This document shows, piece by piece, positions 1 to 7,835 of a stretch of DNA of 64,000 bases (position 1 is the stretch's first letter; every line of letters begins with the position of its first letter). The stretch comes from Rubrivivax sp. (GTDB lineage: Bacteria; Pseudomonadota; Gammaproteobacteria; Burkholderiales; Burkholderiaceae_C). The stretch covers positions 1 through 64,000 of the forward strand of contig JADCGP010000019.1 in the NCBI GenBank assembly GCA_020248915.1, read 5' to 3'. The position numbers and the translations under genes are program-made. A model generated the notes under the pieces. That model made no database searches. It was not told the origin of the DNA and was given only the letters and a program-made list of their open reading frames with translations.

Positions 1-73
1 CCATCTCATCGAGGAACTCGCGCTTGCGCGTCCTCTTGGTCGACAGGTTCAGGCCAAGTCCGAGCTGCTTCAT
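1..73 (-). CDS. IS5-family transposase, N-terminal fragment (runs off the window)
   Basis: Translation from the ATG at 73 reads leftward and begins MKQLGLGLNLSTKRTRKREF. This is the characteristic N-terminus of a large group of IS5-family DDE transposases found in betaproteobacteria. Only about 24 codons are inside the window, so the catalytic domain is not seen and intactness cannot be judged. It is read in the same direction as the phosphoesterase gene but belongs to the insertion sequence, not to that operon. The identification rests on recognising the N-terminal sequence. Confidence 0.8.
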   Translation of the reverse strand, partial: MKQLGLGLNLSTKRTRKREFLDEM

Positions 74-142
74 GGCCGAGATCGTCGCCCGTGCCGACCG
101 ATCACGCTACGCGGATCGGCCCGAGGTTTTGCAGACCTTCCC
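1..142 (-). mobile_element. IS5-family insertion sequence, one edge only
   Basis: The window begins inside an insertion sequence. Its outer end reads leftward from about 142 as GGGAAGGTCTGCAAAACC, an IS5-like terminal inverted repeat, followed about 70 bases later by a transposase start codon. The bases next to the end, TTAG on the minus strand, match the YTAR target used by IS5 relatives. They contain the TAG stop codon of the neighbouring phosphoesterase gene. The other end lies outside the window, so target duplication cannot be checked. Confidence 0.75.
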
Positions 143-1545
143 TAAGCGTCAGATCCCGAAACTTCGTCGGCTTGCGGCGCCAGGGCCTCCGCGACGATGT
201 CCTCGGGCTCGGTCGTCGTCACCCTCTCCAGGCACTCCAGCAGCGGCGGTGCGTGGACGTCCGTCGCCGTGGCCCAGGCCCTGACCTTGTCGGCCAAGCT
301 GACGAACTGCGAGATGCCGGGCGCGCGGGTGCGCACCATGGGCACGATCCGCCCTTCGAGCTGGACATCGGCGGCGCCGGACAGGGCACGCTCGATGGCA
401 CCGCGGTCCACCTCGTGCCGGTCCTCGTCGGCCACGGTCCATCGGACCCGCACGCTGACGCCGGCCAGTTCCTGCGCGCGAACCGCCTCTCGCAACTGGT
501 CCATGTCGGGTCGGCCCTCGAACACGATGTCCAGCGTCCGTCTCGCAGGAGTCGGTTCGAGGCGACAGTCCACCCCGTCCGGTCCGAATTCCCACAGCAG
601 GAACCCCTTGTCGCGCTGCTCACCGTGGTGGAAGCGACCGATCGACCCGGCGTAGGCAATGCACTGGCGCCGCTCGCCCTCCCCTTGCGTCCAGGCCTGG
701 TGCCGATGGATGTGGCCGAGCAAGGTGGCCTGCGCGCCGGTGCTGAACAGCGCCCCGGTGGTGAACTCGTGGTCGAACCCGGCCATCGGCACGCCGTGCT
801 CGGTCACGCAACCGAAGACCGTGCCATGCGACACCGCGAGCGTCGGCACGCCGGCAGCCCGGGCCAGGCCTTGGATGCCGGCGTAGCCCTGCAGCAGCTG
901 GGCCAGCTGCTCGCCCTGGGCCTCGGCGGCAGCGGTGGCGCCGACTGCTGCCGCGACGGCCGCCTTGTTGATCGAGGGAATGCAGGTGAAGACTGCCCTG
1001 GCGCCAGGCGGCACCTCTGCGAATCGCGGGCCTTCGGACGCGAGCCAAAGGTCGGCGGCAGCCGCATCGGTCACCGACAGGTCCCGGGGCGATGCGCTGC
1101 CCATCAACGCCACCTGACAGATCCGGTCCGCGACGAACACTCGATGGCGGCTTCCCAGCATCCTGAACACGGACAGCGTGCCGGGCGGCTCGTGCGACCA
1201 CGTGCCCTGGAGCATCAGCACCGGGCAATGGTCGGCAAGCCGCCGCACCTGCGCCAGCAGCCGCAGTGCCGCGGGCGCATGCAGGTCCAGGGCGTGATCG
1301 GTGGCATCCCCGGAGATCACGGCCACATCGACGGCGAGTTCGATGGCGCGGTCCACGGCCGCCGAGAAGCAGCGATCGGCCTCCTCCAGATGGCGCGGCC
1401 CGTAGTGCAGGTCGGACAGGTGCACCACCCGCAAGCGATGCGCCTGACGGTGCGAACCGTGCGCTCGCGGACGCCCATCCGGGCTGCGCGGCACTTCCAC
1501 GCGTTGCGCACCGGTTCCGCCTGGCAGTCGTCCCGGCGCGCTCAC
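142..1545 (-). CDS. SbcD-like metallophosphoesterase
   Basis: A protein of 467 residues starting at the GTG at 1545, which overlaps the stop of the upstream gene as GTGA. It is a calcineurin-like phosphoesterase of the SbcD/Mre11 type. HLSDLHYGP near residue 42 supplies the first metal ligands, SGDATD near 79 the second set, and GHIH in the middle the last histidines. The usual GNHD motif is replaced by GTWSHE near 114, which is unusual and could weaken catalysis. The family cleaves DNA ends or other phosphodiesters. A Rad50/SbcC partner would be expected downstream, but an insertion sequence lies there. Its coupling to the gp3-like gene suggests a role in element DNA maintenance, which is inference. 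Confidence 0.75.
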   Translation of the reverse strand: MSAPGRLPGGTGAQRVEVPRSPDGRPRAHGSHRQAHRLRVVHLSDLHYGPRHLEEADRCFSAAVDRAIELAVDVAVISGDATDHALDLHAPAALRLLAQVRRLADHCPVLMLQGTWSHEPPGTLSVFRMLGSRHRVFVADRICQVALMGSASPRDLSVTDAAAADLWLASEGPRFAEVPPGARAVFTCIPSINKAAVAAAVGATAAAEAQGEQLAQLLQGYAGIQGLARAAGVPTLAVSHGTVFGCVTEHGVPMAGFDHEFTTGALFSTGAQATLLGHIHRHQAWTQGEGERRQCIAYAGSIGRFHHGEQRDKGFLLWEFGPDGVDCRLEPTPARRTLDIVFEGRPDMDQLREAVRAQELAGVSVRVRWTVADEDRHEVDRGAIERALSGAADVQLEGRIVPMVRTRAPGISQFVSLADKVRAWATATDVHAPPLLECLERVTTTEPEDIVAEALAPQADEVSGSDA

Positions 1546-2855
1546 GATGCCACCTGCTGCAGTTCGACGTTGACCTTGTCCGCGTAGCCCTTCGGATCGT
1601 TCCGGAAGCGCTCCAGCTCGCCGAAGGCCCGCTGCCGCCCTTGCGGATTGAGCTTCCACCCAGGACCCCAGCGCGTGGCCGCGTAGCGCAGCCAGGTCTG
1701 CGCAGGCACGCCCATCGCGGCCAGCCGCCCGAGCACATGCTCCAGCGTGGGTGGCATGCCGTCTGCCGTGGAGTCGCTCGCAGCCACAGGTTCGTCGACG
1801 GACTCCGGCCCCTTCCCAGGCGTCGAGGAAGCGTCCGCCCGGTGCCCCTGGAGCACGCGGGCGGCAACATCGGCCTGCAGGAGCACGGTGTCCTGATCGT
1901 CCTGCTCTCGCATCAGCGTCGCCACGTCGACCGGCGCTTCCAGTTCGATGATCCACTGCGGCACGCGGACAGGCCGTCCATGGTCATCGATGTGCGCCAC
2001 CTCCATCAGCCGCTTGGTCAGGTAGAACGGCGTGCCCTGGCGGTCCAGGAATCCGGCGAGCCGGCCGCCCCGCAGGAACGCCACGGTCTCGAAGGTGCGG
2101 ATCGCCGCATTCATCGCGTAGAAGCTGCGCGTGTGCAGTTCGAAGGCGCTGATCGAGCGGATGCCGGGGATGAAGAACAGGAAGCGTCCGGTGAGGTTGC
2201 ACTGCCGCTGCTGGTACTCCGGGCAGCACTCCGGCTGGCACAGGCCACCGTTGTCCTCGCGCGGGATCGCCTTGCGGCCGCCGAACAGCCGCACCGTGCG
2301 GCGCCCCGTCGCGTCCACCGGCACCGGTGCGTGCGTCATGCAGTGGCGCCACCGTCCGTCGGTCGAATACTCGGACCAGAAGCGCTTGTCCTGCGCACCC
2401 CAGGTCGCCAGTTCATGCGGCATCACGCTCTGCCAGCGATCGGTCGGGAACACCACCGGGAAGCGGTAGAGGCGCCGGCCCTCGCCGCGGTCCTCGCCAT
2501 GGAGGTCGAGGATCTGCGTCGCCAGTTCCGGGTTCGGGAAGTCCTGGGCGCGCACGGTGAACCACGGCACGTTGCGTGGAACGAGCGGGCTCTTGAGCTC
2601 AGGGCAGGCCTCGGCCAGCGCACGCTCGATCTGGTCGAACGACTGGCCCTGGTTCAAGCCCTGGTCGTAGATCGCCTGCGCACGCGGCACCTCGGCGGCC
2701 CGGCGGGTCAGGACCTTGATGCCCGCGCGGATCTTGCCGCCCGTGGGCAGGCGGGGCGTTCCGTTCGTACCGTTGCCCAGCAGGGTGGGCAGAGCGGTGG
2801 GCCCGCCGTGCAGCACGACGGCGGGCCGGGGATCGGGGGATGGAGAAGAGGCCAT
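1542..2855 (-). CDS. gp3-like recombination directionality factor / 'hydrolase or metal-binding' ICE protein
   Basis: 437 residues. The middle holds a four-cysteine cluster, CQPECCPEYQQRQC, followed by LTGRFLFFIPGI and FELHTRSFYAMNAAIRTF. This pattern matches proteins related to the phage phiC31 gp3 directionality factor: a Cys cluster, then a beta strand, then an 'xTxS..ai..i' helix. Such proteins are common in conjugative elements, where they are often labelled hydrolase or metal-binding protein. The C-terminal about 110 residues are linker-like followed by a small basic domain (near WKLNPQGRQRAFGELERF). The stop overlaps the start of the SbcD-like gene, so the two are translated together. 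Control of excision is a family-based inference; DNA repair is the alternative. Confidence 0.6.
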   Translation of the reverse strand: MASSPSPDPRPAVVLHGGPTALPTLLGNGTNGTPRLPTGGKIRAGIKVLTRRAAEVPRAQAIYDQGLNQGQSFDQIERALAEACPELKSPLVPRNVPWFTVRAQDFPNPELATQILDLHGEDRGEGRRLYRFPVVFPTDRWQSVMPHELATWGAQDKRFWSEYSTDGRWRHCMTHAPVPVDATGRRTVRLFGGRKAIPREDNGGLCQPECCPEYQQRQCNLTGRFLFFIPGIRSISAFELHTRSFYAMNAAIRTFETVAFLRGGRLAGFLDRQGTPFYLTKRLMEVAHIDDHGRPVRVPQWIIELEAPVDVATLMREQDDQDTVLLQADVAARVLQGHRADASSTPGKGPESVDEPVAASDSTADGMPPTLEHVLGRLAAMGVPAQTWLRYAATRWGPGWKLNPQGRQRAFGELERFRNDPKGYADKVNVELQQVAS

Positions 2856-3009
2856 CGGCGTTCCTCGGTGGGCGTCGGGGGATTCCGACGAACCATCGTC
2901 CCGCCTCGACCCGAGTTTTCAACCCCCGGGTGCCGTCCGGATGCCATGATGCGACTCGGTCCGCACGCCATGGTCCCGTGCAATCGCATCGCCCGAACCC
3001 GTCCCCCCC

Positions 3010-3681
3010 ATGCACGCCGAGTCGCCCTCAAGCCCACAAGACAACGCAGACATAGACGACGAGGAACTGCGGCGGGTACTCGCCGCCTCCGAGGCCTTCG
3101 ACGATGATCTGCTTGCACTGCTTCGAGCCGGCTGGAACACGTCGTCCCGACGCTCGACCATCTGTCTGGCCTTCTGTCGTTCGGCGATCGAGCATGCAAT
3201 CGCGCAGCGGGTCCTGATCGAAGCTGGCCTGACGGGAACCGCACTCAGCCTGATCCGCCTGCAGTTCGAGGCGGTTGTCCGTGCCGCCTGGGTGCTTCAC
3301 GCTGCCAAGGAGGACTGGCTGGACAAGTTCTCCGCGCCGGTGCCGGACGGCGAACTCTCGGAACCCCAGATGGGGCCACCGATCCCCGCCATGATCGACG
3401 CCATCGGTGCGGTCGCCGGCCCGGCGGCCACCGAACTGAAGCGACTGCATGGCACCGTCAAGGTGATGCACTCGTTCGTGCACGGTGGTGTCCACCTGGT
3501 CGTCCACGCCCTGCGTGGCTACCCGCCAGGAAAGCTGACGTCCGTGCTGCAGAACCGCAACCTGCTCTCGCTGATCCTGGCCAACGTCATCGTGATCGTC
3601 AGTCAGGACCCCGGCCTGCGGGGTTCGGTCGGACGGTTGTCGGGCCTGCATGCGACCTGCATGCCGCCGCTCCAACGGTGA
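3010..3681 (+). CDS. conserved hypothetical helical protein (DUF6988/DUF5677-like)
   Basis: 223 residues, ATG at 3010, divergent from the gp3-like gene with a 154-base intergenic space that should hold both promoters. The sequence is mainly helical. It has a 'R..ic..FcrsaieHaiaqrvLieaGLtgtAlsLiRlqFEavvRaaWvl' core (about residues 50-100), resembling DUF6988/DUF5677 proteins, whose activity is not established. HSFVHGGVHLVVHAL (about 155-170) adds a cluster of histidines. The last 83 bases overlap the 3' end of the DUF1173 gene on the other strand, so the extreme C-terminus may have been acquired by read-through. The gene exists with good confidence; its function is unknown. Confidence 0.6.
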   Translation: MHAESPSSPQDNADIDDEELRRVLAASEAFDDDLLALLRAGWNTSSRRSTICLAFCRSAIEHAIAQRVLIEAGLTGTALSLIRLQFEAVVRAAWVLHAAKEDWLDKFSAPVPDGELSEPQMGPPIPAMIDAIGAVAGPAATELKRLHGTVKVMHSFVHGGVHLVVHALRGYPPGKLTSVLQNRNLLSLILANVIVIVSQDPGLRGSVGRLSGLHATCMPPLQR

Positions 3682-4909
3682 GCCTCGTCGACGGGCCAGG
3701 CAGGACCGGCATGGCCTCGCCGGGCAACCAGAGCCAGGACCTCGGCCGGGCGGTCTCGAATGCCCTTCTCTTGGCACCCTGTTCGGCCTCGCCCATGAAG
3801 CCGCTGACGACATGGAGGTCGACCGGCTCCGCGCCCACGTCCAGCAGGATGGCATTCGCGAACCCGGCCACCGATCGCGCGTCGAACCGCATGGGCTTCA
3901 CGAACCGCCGCCCCTGCGCCACCAGCGCTCGAACCAGCGGCGCCTCGTGCACACCCTCCAGCGGAATCCACTCTTCGCTGGTCAGCATCAGGCTGGCGAG
4001 GTCGATCTCGTAGGTGTGCTCCCGGCGGGCCCGGATCAGCGCCGCCAGCATCAGACGCAGCCCTCGCCCTCCGTCCGAGTCAAGCGCCTCGAAGAGTGGC
4101 GCGAAGCCGCGCTGCACCCGCGCCCAAGTCCGCGCGTCTGCCAGCAAGGGGGCGTCCGGCATGTGGCGGATCCAGATGCGCGCGCCAGCGGGTGCCGACT
4201 CCCAGCCCTTGAACTCGCCCAGAACCACCGCCAGCGGCTGACGCCCGTCATGCGGCTGCAGCACCGACAGCCGGGCACGCCGCCGTTCAGCCTGCTCGGC
4301 CTTCGCGGTCTCGCTGAAGGCTTCCGGCACGTAAAGCCGGTTCGACAGCGGCTCGCCCTTCACCTGGATCGCCTCGGCGGCCTGCATCAGGTACTTGTGA
4401 AGCACCGCCTGGTTGCGCTTCCCGGCCATGGCCGGGGACCAGCGGTTGAAGCCGGCCCGCTCGAACAGGAAGTGCACCAGCGCCCGCAGGCTCATCCGGC
4501 GACGGGTGCGGCCGACCTCCGACGGCTCAGCAGGCTCGCGGCTCACCCCAGGCCGCCTGGGTACACGCGCCCACGGGAAGTCCACGTGCAGTTCCACCCG
4601 TGCCGGATCCAGCTGGACGACGGCCTCGCCGACCAGTTCGCCCAGGCCCGACATCGCAGGCCCCGGCTCGTAGCTCGGGCAGGCGGGGTGGTGCCGGTCC
4701 CCGGTCTCGGGCATGCGCTTGATCTGGAAGTGGCGATGAAAGGCGACGTACATCTCGACGCCGCCGGCCACGCACAGGCAGCGCGGCCGGCCCGGCGCCT
4801 CGTAGGCCTGGGCCAGCAGGTCCTGCAGCTGCGGGTCGTCGGCGTCGACCAAGCGCCCACCGATCGCAAAGCGCTGCCCGTCCACCCCCGACTCCTTCCC
4901 CGACTCCAT
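3599..4909 (-). CDS. DUF1173 family protein
   Basis: 436 residues. The sequence fits the DUF1173 family of plasmid and ICE proteins of unknown function. It has an N-terminal CLCVAGGVEMYVAFHRHFQIKRMPETGDRHHPAC segment with paired Cys and His residues that look like a small metal site, a middle RALVHFLFERAGFNRWSPAM region, and a C-terminal domain with FVKPMRFDARSVAGFANAILLDVG. It lies 32 bases downstream of the integrase-like gene on the same strand, so the two probably share a transcript. Its 3' end overlaps the converging gene at 3010-3681 by 83 bases. DUF1173 genes commonly sit in the maintenance region of SXT-like elements; no activity is known to me. Confidence 0.75.
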   Translation of the reverse strand: MESGKESGVDGQRFAIGGRLVDADDPQLQDLLAQAYEAPGRPRCLCVAGGVEMYVAFHRHFQIKRMPETGDRHHPACPSYEPGPAMSGLGELVGEAVVQLDPARVELHVDFPWARVPRRPGVSREPAEPSEVGRTRRRMSLRALVHFLFERAGFNRWSPAMAGKRNQAVLHKYLMQAAEAIQVKGEPLSNRLYVPEAFSETAKAEQAERRRARLSVLQPHDGRQPLAVVLGEFKGWESAPAGARIWIRHMPDAPLLADARTWARVQRGFAPLFEALDSDGGRGLRLMLAALIRARREHTYEIDLASLMLTSEEWIPLEGVHEAPLVRALVAQGRRFVKPMRFDARSVAGFANAILLDVGAEPVDLHVVSGFMGEAEQGAKRRAFETARPRSWLWLPGEAMPVLPGPSTRLTVGAAACRSHAGPTTVRPNPAGRGPD

Positions 4910-4941
4910 CGCCGTTGCAACCCTTCAGCCGGCGCGCCGTG

Positions 4942-5883
4942 TCACGCCAGCTCCTCGAGCACCTTGGCCAGCTCGGGTCGCGGCCTCGGCAGCTGCTCGC
5001 GCACGGCACTTCGATCGGCAATGCCCAGCACCAGCCCGACCTGGTCCTCGTCGGCGCCGCGTTCGTACATCCGTGACATCAGGGTCAGCCGTGCGGACTG
5101 CGTGCACAGACCGGGTATGTCGGCCTGGCGGAAGATCTTGCGGTAGATCTCCAGCAAGGGACGGCAGACGTAGCGGTTCTGGCCCTCGCCGCCGTTCGGC
5201 GTGATCGGATAGACCTCGCCCTCCGCGCCCAGGAACAGCGGGCCGTGCGGATCCAGGCCGCGCCAGTGCTCGGCGGCGCCAAGCCCGTGGCCGGCACGGA
5301 GCCGCTCGTCGAGGTAAGCGCCGAGCGCTTCGTCCAGACGCCGGTGGCTGAAGAACAGCGGCCGGTCCCTGCCGTTGATCGCGACATCGGCGCGCACCCT
5401 CGACTCTCGCCGCACACTGCCGTCCTCCAGCAGGTAGTCGCCCACCGTCAGGCGCGCGACTTCCAGCGGGCGCAAGCCGGTCGCGAAGGGCAGGTAGTAG
5501 AGCGCCAGGTCATGCAGGGGCCGCGTGGATCGGCTGCGCACGCGGCGCGCCCCGAGGTCGACCTCGTCGGGCTTGAGCACGCGGGCTTCACGTTGGGAGC
5601 TCACCTGCGCAGGGTCGAAGTGTTCCAGCGCCTGGAGGATCGCGTCGCGGTGCATGCGCAGGCGCTTCACGAAGGCGGCGCTGCTCTCCTGCAGGCCATC
5701 GACGCCCACCGCCTGCGTGAGCTGGACTGCCAGCCCCTTGATGCGCCGGTCGACGGCCGAACGCGACAGCCCCCATCGCTGCGCCACGGTCGCGTAGGGA
5801 TCGCCGTCGATCACCTCGCGAAGCATCTGGATCGTCTGCAATGTCTGCCGGCGATCGCCGGCTGTTTCCGGATCGTCTTCCAT
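4942..5883 (-). CDS. tyrosine-recombinase-like protein lacking the catalytic tyrosine
   Basis: 313 residues. The ATG at 5883 is chosen because AGGGAG lies 8 bases upstream; a longer frame upstream is not needed. The N-terminus has a helix-turn-helix-like stretch (PYATVAQRWGLSRSAVDRRI, about 28-47). The C-terminal half looks like a phage-integrase catalytic domain. FATGLRPLEVARLTVGDY carries the first catalytic Arg, and TQSARLTLMSRMYERGA aligns with the HxLRHsfat box and keeps the Arg but not the His. LGIADRSAVREQLP stands where LGHss...Y should be, so the nucleophilic Tyr is absent. It is therefore unlikely to recombine DNA; a DNA-binding or accessory role is inferred. It heads the transcript with DUF1173. 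Confidence 0.65.
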   Translation of the reverse strand: MEDDPETAGDRRQTLQTIQMLREVIDGDPYATVAQRWGLSRSAVDRRIKGLAVQLTQAVGVDGLQESSAAFVKRLRMHRDAILQALEHFDPAQVSSQREARVLKPDEVDLGARRVRSRSTRPLHDLALYYLPFATGLRPLEVARLTVGDYLLEDGSVRRESRVRADVAINGRDRPLFFSHRRLDEALGAYLDERLRAGHGLGAAEHWRGLDPHGPLFLGAEGEVYPITPNGGEGQNRYVCRPLLEIYRKIFRQADIPGLCTQSARLTLMSRMYERGADEDQVGLVLGIADRSAVREQLPRPRPELAKVLEELA

Positions 5884-6217
5884 TGTTGTTACTCCCTGGA
5901 CGACGGAACCACCGATGGACGCAGGCCCGGCGCGGCGCCGTGGTCGCTCCGCACCAACCGCTCCCTCGATGTCGACGGCATGAACCCGGCACGGTCCGAG
6001 CACGCGCACGGCGTTTCAGCGTCTAACGCGCGAACCTGAGACCACCGTGTGACCAGTCGTTTCGCGACCGATACACGCCGGGCGCTGTCGCGTTCGCCTC
6101 CAGGGCGACGCCTTGCCCCGCCACGTTGCGCCATGAATGTGCCCGCGCACGCGTGCCGGCGTGTTGCCGAGGCGTTACCGCGTGCAGCGCGATGCGTCCG
6201 ACGCCTTTCCAGGTGTC
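5884..6217. other. gene-free stretch upstream of the integrase-like gene
   Basis: 334 bases between the AlpA gene and the integrase-like gene, both leftward. Open frames here are short, lack ribosome sites and are arginine-rich shadows of the GC content. I found no strong hairpin or tRNA. It probably carries the promoter of the integrase-like/DUF1173 transcript, but no clear -35/-10 pair stands out. Confidence 0.5.
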
Positions 6218-6469
6218 TCATGACGCAACCCCCTGCTGCTCGATCCAGCGGCGGATGTCCTCGGCGCGCCAGACGGTCACGCGCTCGGACAGCTTCACCG
6301 GCTCCGGAAACGTGCGCGCATGCACGCGTCGCCACAGCGTGGACTTGGAGATGGGGACGAAGGACAGCACCTGCGGCTGGCGCAGGAAGCCGGTATCCGG
6401 CAGCGCAGCACTGGGCGCTGCGGCCGGGGAATCCGCCGACGGGGCGGCGGGAACAGAAACGCGGGGCAT
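6218..6469 (-). CDS. AlpA-family transcriptional regulator (MerR-like HTH)
   Basis: 83 residues from the ATG at 6469. The C-terminal 55 residues are a typical AlpA/excisionase-like winged helix: FLRQPQVLSFVPISKSTLWRRVHARTFPEPVKLSERVTVWRAEDIRRWIEQQ. The recognition helix is around SKSTLWRRV and the wing ends at the VTVWR strand. The first 25 residues are a low-complexity Ala/Pro/Ser tail. AlpA proteins in phage and ICE backgrounds activate integrase or excision genes, so with the integrase-like gene next downstream a regulatory role in element mobility is plausible. The target is not known. Confidence 0.85.
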   Translation of the reverse strand: MPRVSVPAAPSADSPAAAPSAALPDTGFLRQPQVLSFVPISKSTLWRRVHARTFPEPVKLSERVTVWRAEDIRRWIEQQGVAS

Positions 6470-7064
6470 GATCGGCCTCTCATCGGCATGCAGCCGGCAA
6501 AGGTCATGACCTGCTCTGCTGCGACGGCGCTCGGTCAGGAAACGCGCCAGCCGCCCGGGAACGCTCGACTCCTGGACCACCGCGGGCGTTCCGTTCGCGC
6601 GGTGGATGAAGATGCCTTCCGAAGAGGGCCCCTGCCGAGGGCCCTCTTCGGTGTGATTCGATCGCCACCCCCTTGGGGGTGCATGCCGACCGCCAAGCGG
6701 TACGGGTCCGCGCGTTCGTTGCCGCGGAGGGCCGAATCCGGCACCGTTTACGTTCGGTCGCCGAGCGGGGCACGGCGGGTCCGCCGGAAATGGCCGGCAC
6801 GCCGGAGGCAGCGTGCCGACGTTGGACGAGGCAGGTATCGACTGCGACGCCACCCGATGCGGGTGGAGGCCCGGGGCGATTCGCCCGTTGAACGGGTGAT
6901 CGGCGCTACGGTGGCGCCGACGTGCCTCTGCGGGCAGCCCATGGCCTGGGCACACGGTAGCGTCCGCACCGCTCACGGGCAACACGCCCGCGCCGATTGC
7001 CCGCGCAAGCGTCGGTGGGTGCCGCCGCTTGGGAGAGACATCGGACGGCCTGCAATTCCACCGC
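6470..7064. other. 595-base stretch without a supported gene
   Basis: Lies between two leftward genes (AcaB-like and AlpA). A frame is open through most of it on the minus strand, in phase with AlpA, but its translation is Arg/Pro-rich with no recognisable domain and no ribosome site. I treat it as GC-driven. It holds a strong perfect hairpin (see 6619-6651) and a near-palindrome ACCCCCTTGGGGGT at 6667-6680. It probably carries the 3' end of the AcaB-like transcript and the AlpA promoter. Confidence 0.45.
6619..6651. terminator. 13-bp perfect inverted repeat, probable terminator or attenuator
   Basis: CCGAAGAGGGCCC (6619-6631), a 7-base loop, and GGGCCCTCTTCGG (6639-6651) pair perfectly. There is no uridine run on either side, so it is not a textbook intrinsic terminator. 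It sits 150 bases upstream of the AlpA start on the minus strand and could end the AcaB-like transcript or act as a leader structure. Confidence 0.5.
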
Positions 7065-7835
7065 CTACTCCGCCACTGCAGCGACTGCCGCCGGCGCAGG
7101 CAGCAGTTCCACGTCGCGGCCCGCTGACGGTGGGGGATCTGCGGGTCCGTCCGGTGCCCCGGTCGTCGAATCGACGGCTTCGCCGATGGCGGCACCATGC
7201 GCATCGTCAGGCCCTTGGGCATCGTCGGGCGCAATAGCGCGCGCATCGAGCGCGTTCATGCGCCGCCGCAGGCCCGTCGCGAAGCTGCGCGCGCCGTTGG
7301 CGATGTCGCGCACCTGGCGCTTGAGCCCCGCACGCTGCGTGTCCACCGCCTGCGCCGACACCACCTCGTGGATCTCCAGCGTCTGCAGCAGCGGCATCAG
7401 CTGGTCGAGCTTGACCAGCACCTCCAGGAATCGGCGGCTGATCGACGACAGCACGCGCACGTCCACGTCCAGCGGCACCGTGTCGTAGGACGCCAGGCTG
7501 GTGATGCCGTGGGCCTTGAACAGCGCCTCGGCGCCATCGATTGCCTCGTTCAGGCTGGCGGTGGCGGCATCGATCCTGCCGCGCAGCGCCGTCTCGATCC
7601 TGCCGATGTCCTCGTGGTCGAGCCGGGTGCGGGCGATGACCGAGATGAAATGCATGTTCAGCTGCAGGGTGTTGAACATCCGCACGAACATGCGCTTGCC
7701 CTCGGCACTGCTGAACCGCGTGGCGATCTTGAGGCTGGCCGCCTCGACGCGTCGGAAGTCGACCTTGGCTTCGCGGGCCAGGATGCGGGCGTTGGCGCCG
7801 CCCTGGTCCACCTTCACGATCTCGACATTGGCCAT
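7065..7835 (-). CDS. AcaB-like / PFL_4669-family ICE protein (DUF1845-like)
   Basis: 256 residues from the ATG at 7835, preceded by AAGGAG at good spacing. A longer open frame upstream is rejected because it is Arg-rich and ignores this site. The core is helical: FVRMFNTLQLNMHFISVIARTRLDHEDIGRIETALRGRIDAATASLNEAI (about 50-100), then a mixed domain, then a Gly/Pro/Asp-rich tail of about 50 residues. This resembles the DUF1845/TIGR03761 proteins of conjugative elements. A relative in IncC plasmids, AcaB, activates transcription of the acaDC genes. FlhDC-like genes are present in this window (14516-15505), so the same role is possible, but family membership is from memory of the pattern. Confidence 0.6.
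   Translation of the reverse strand: MANVEIVKVDQGGANARILAREAKVDFRRVEAASLKIATRFSSAEGKRMFVRMFNTLQLNMHFISVIARTRLDHEDIGRIETALRGRIDAATASLNEAIDGAEALFKAHGITSLASYDTVPLDVDVRVLSSISRRFLEVLVKLDQLMPLLQTLEIHEVVSAQAVDTQRAGLKRQVRDIANGARSFATGLRRRMNALDARAIAPDDAQGPDDAHGAAIGEAVDSTTGAPDGPADPPPSAGRDVELLPAPAAVAAVAE

Noticed and set aside
6470..7246. N-terminal extension of the AlpA frame to 342 residues
   Set aside because: The upstream part is Arg/Pro-rich and lacks conserved sequence. The AlpA domain with its short leader is complete from 6469.
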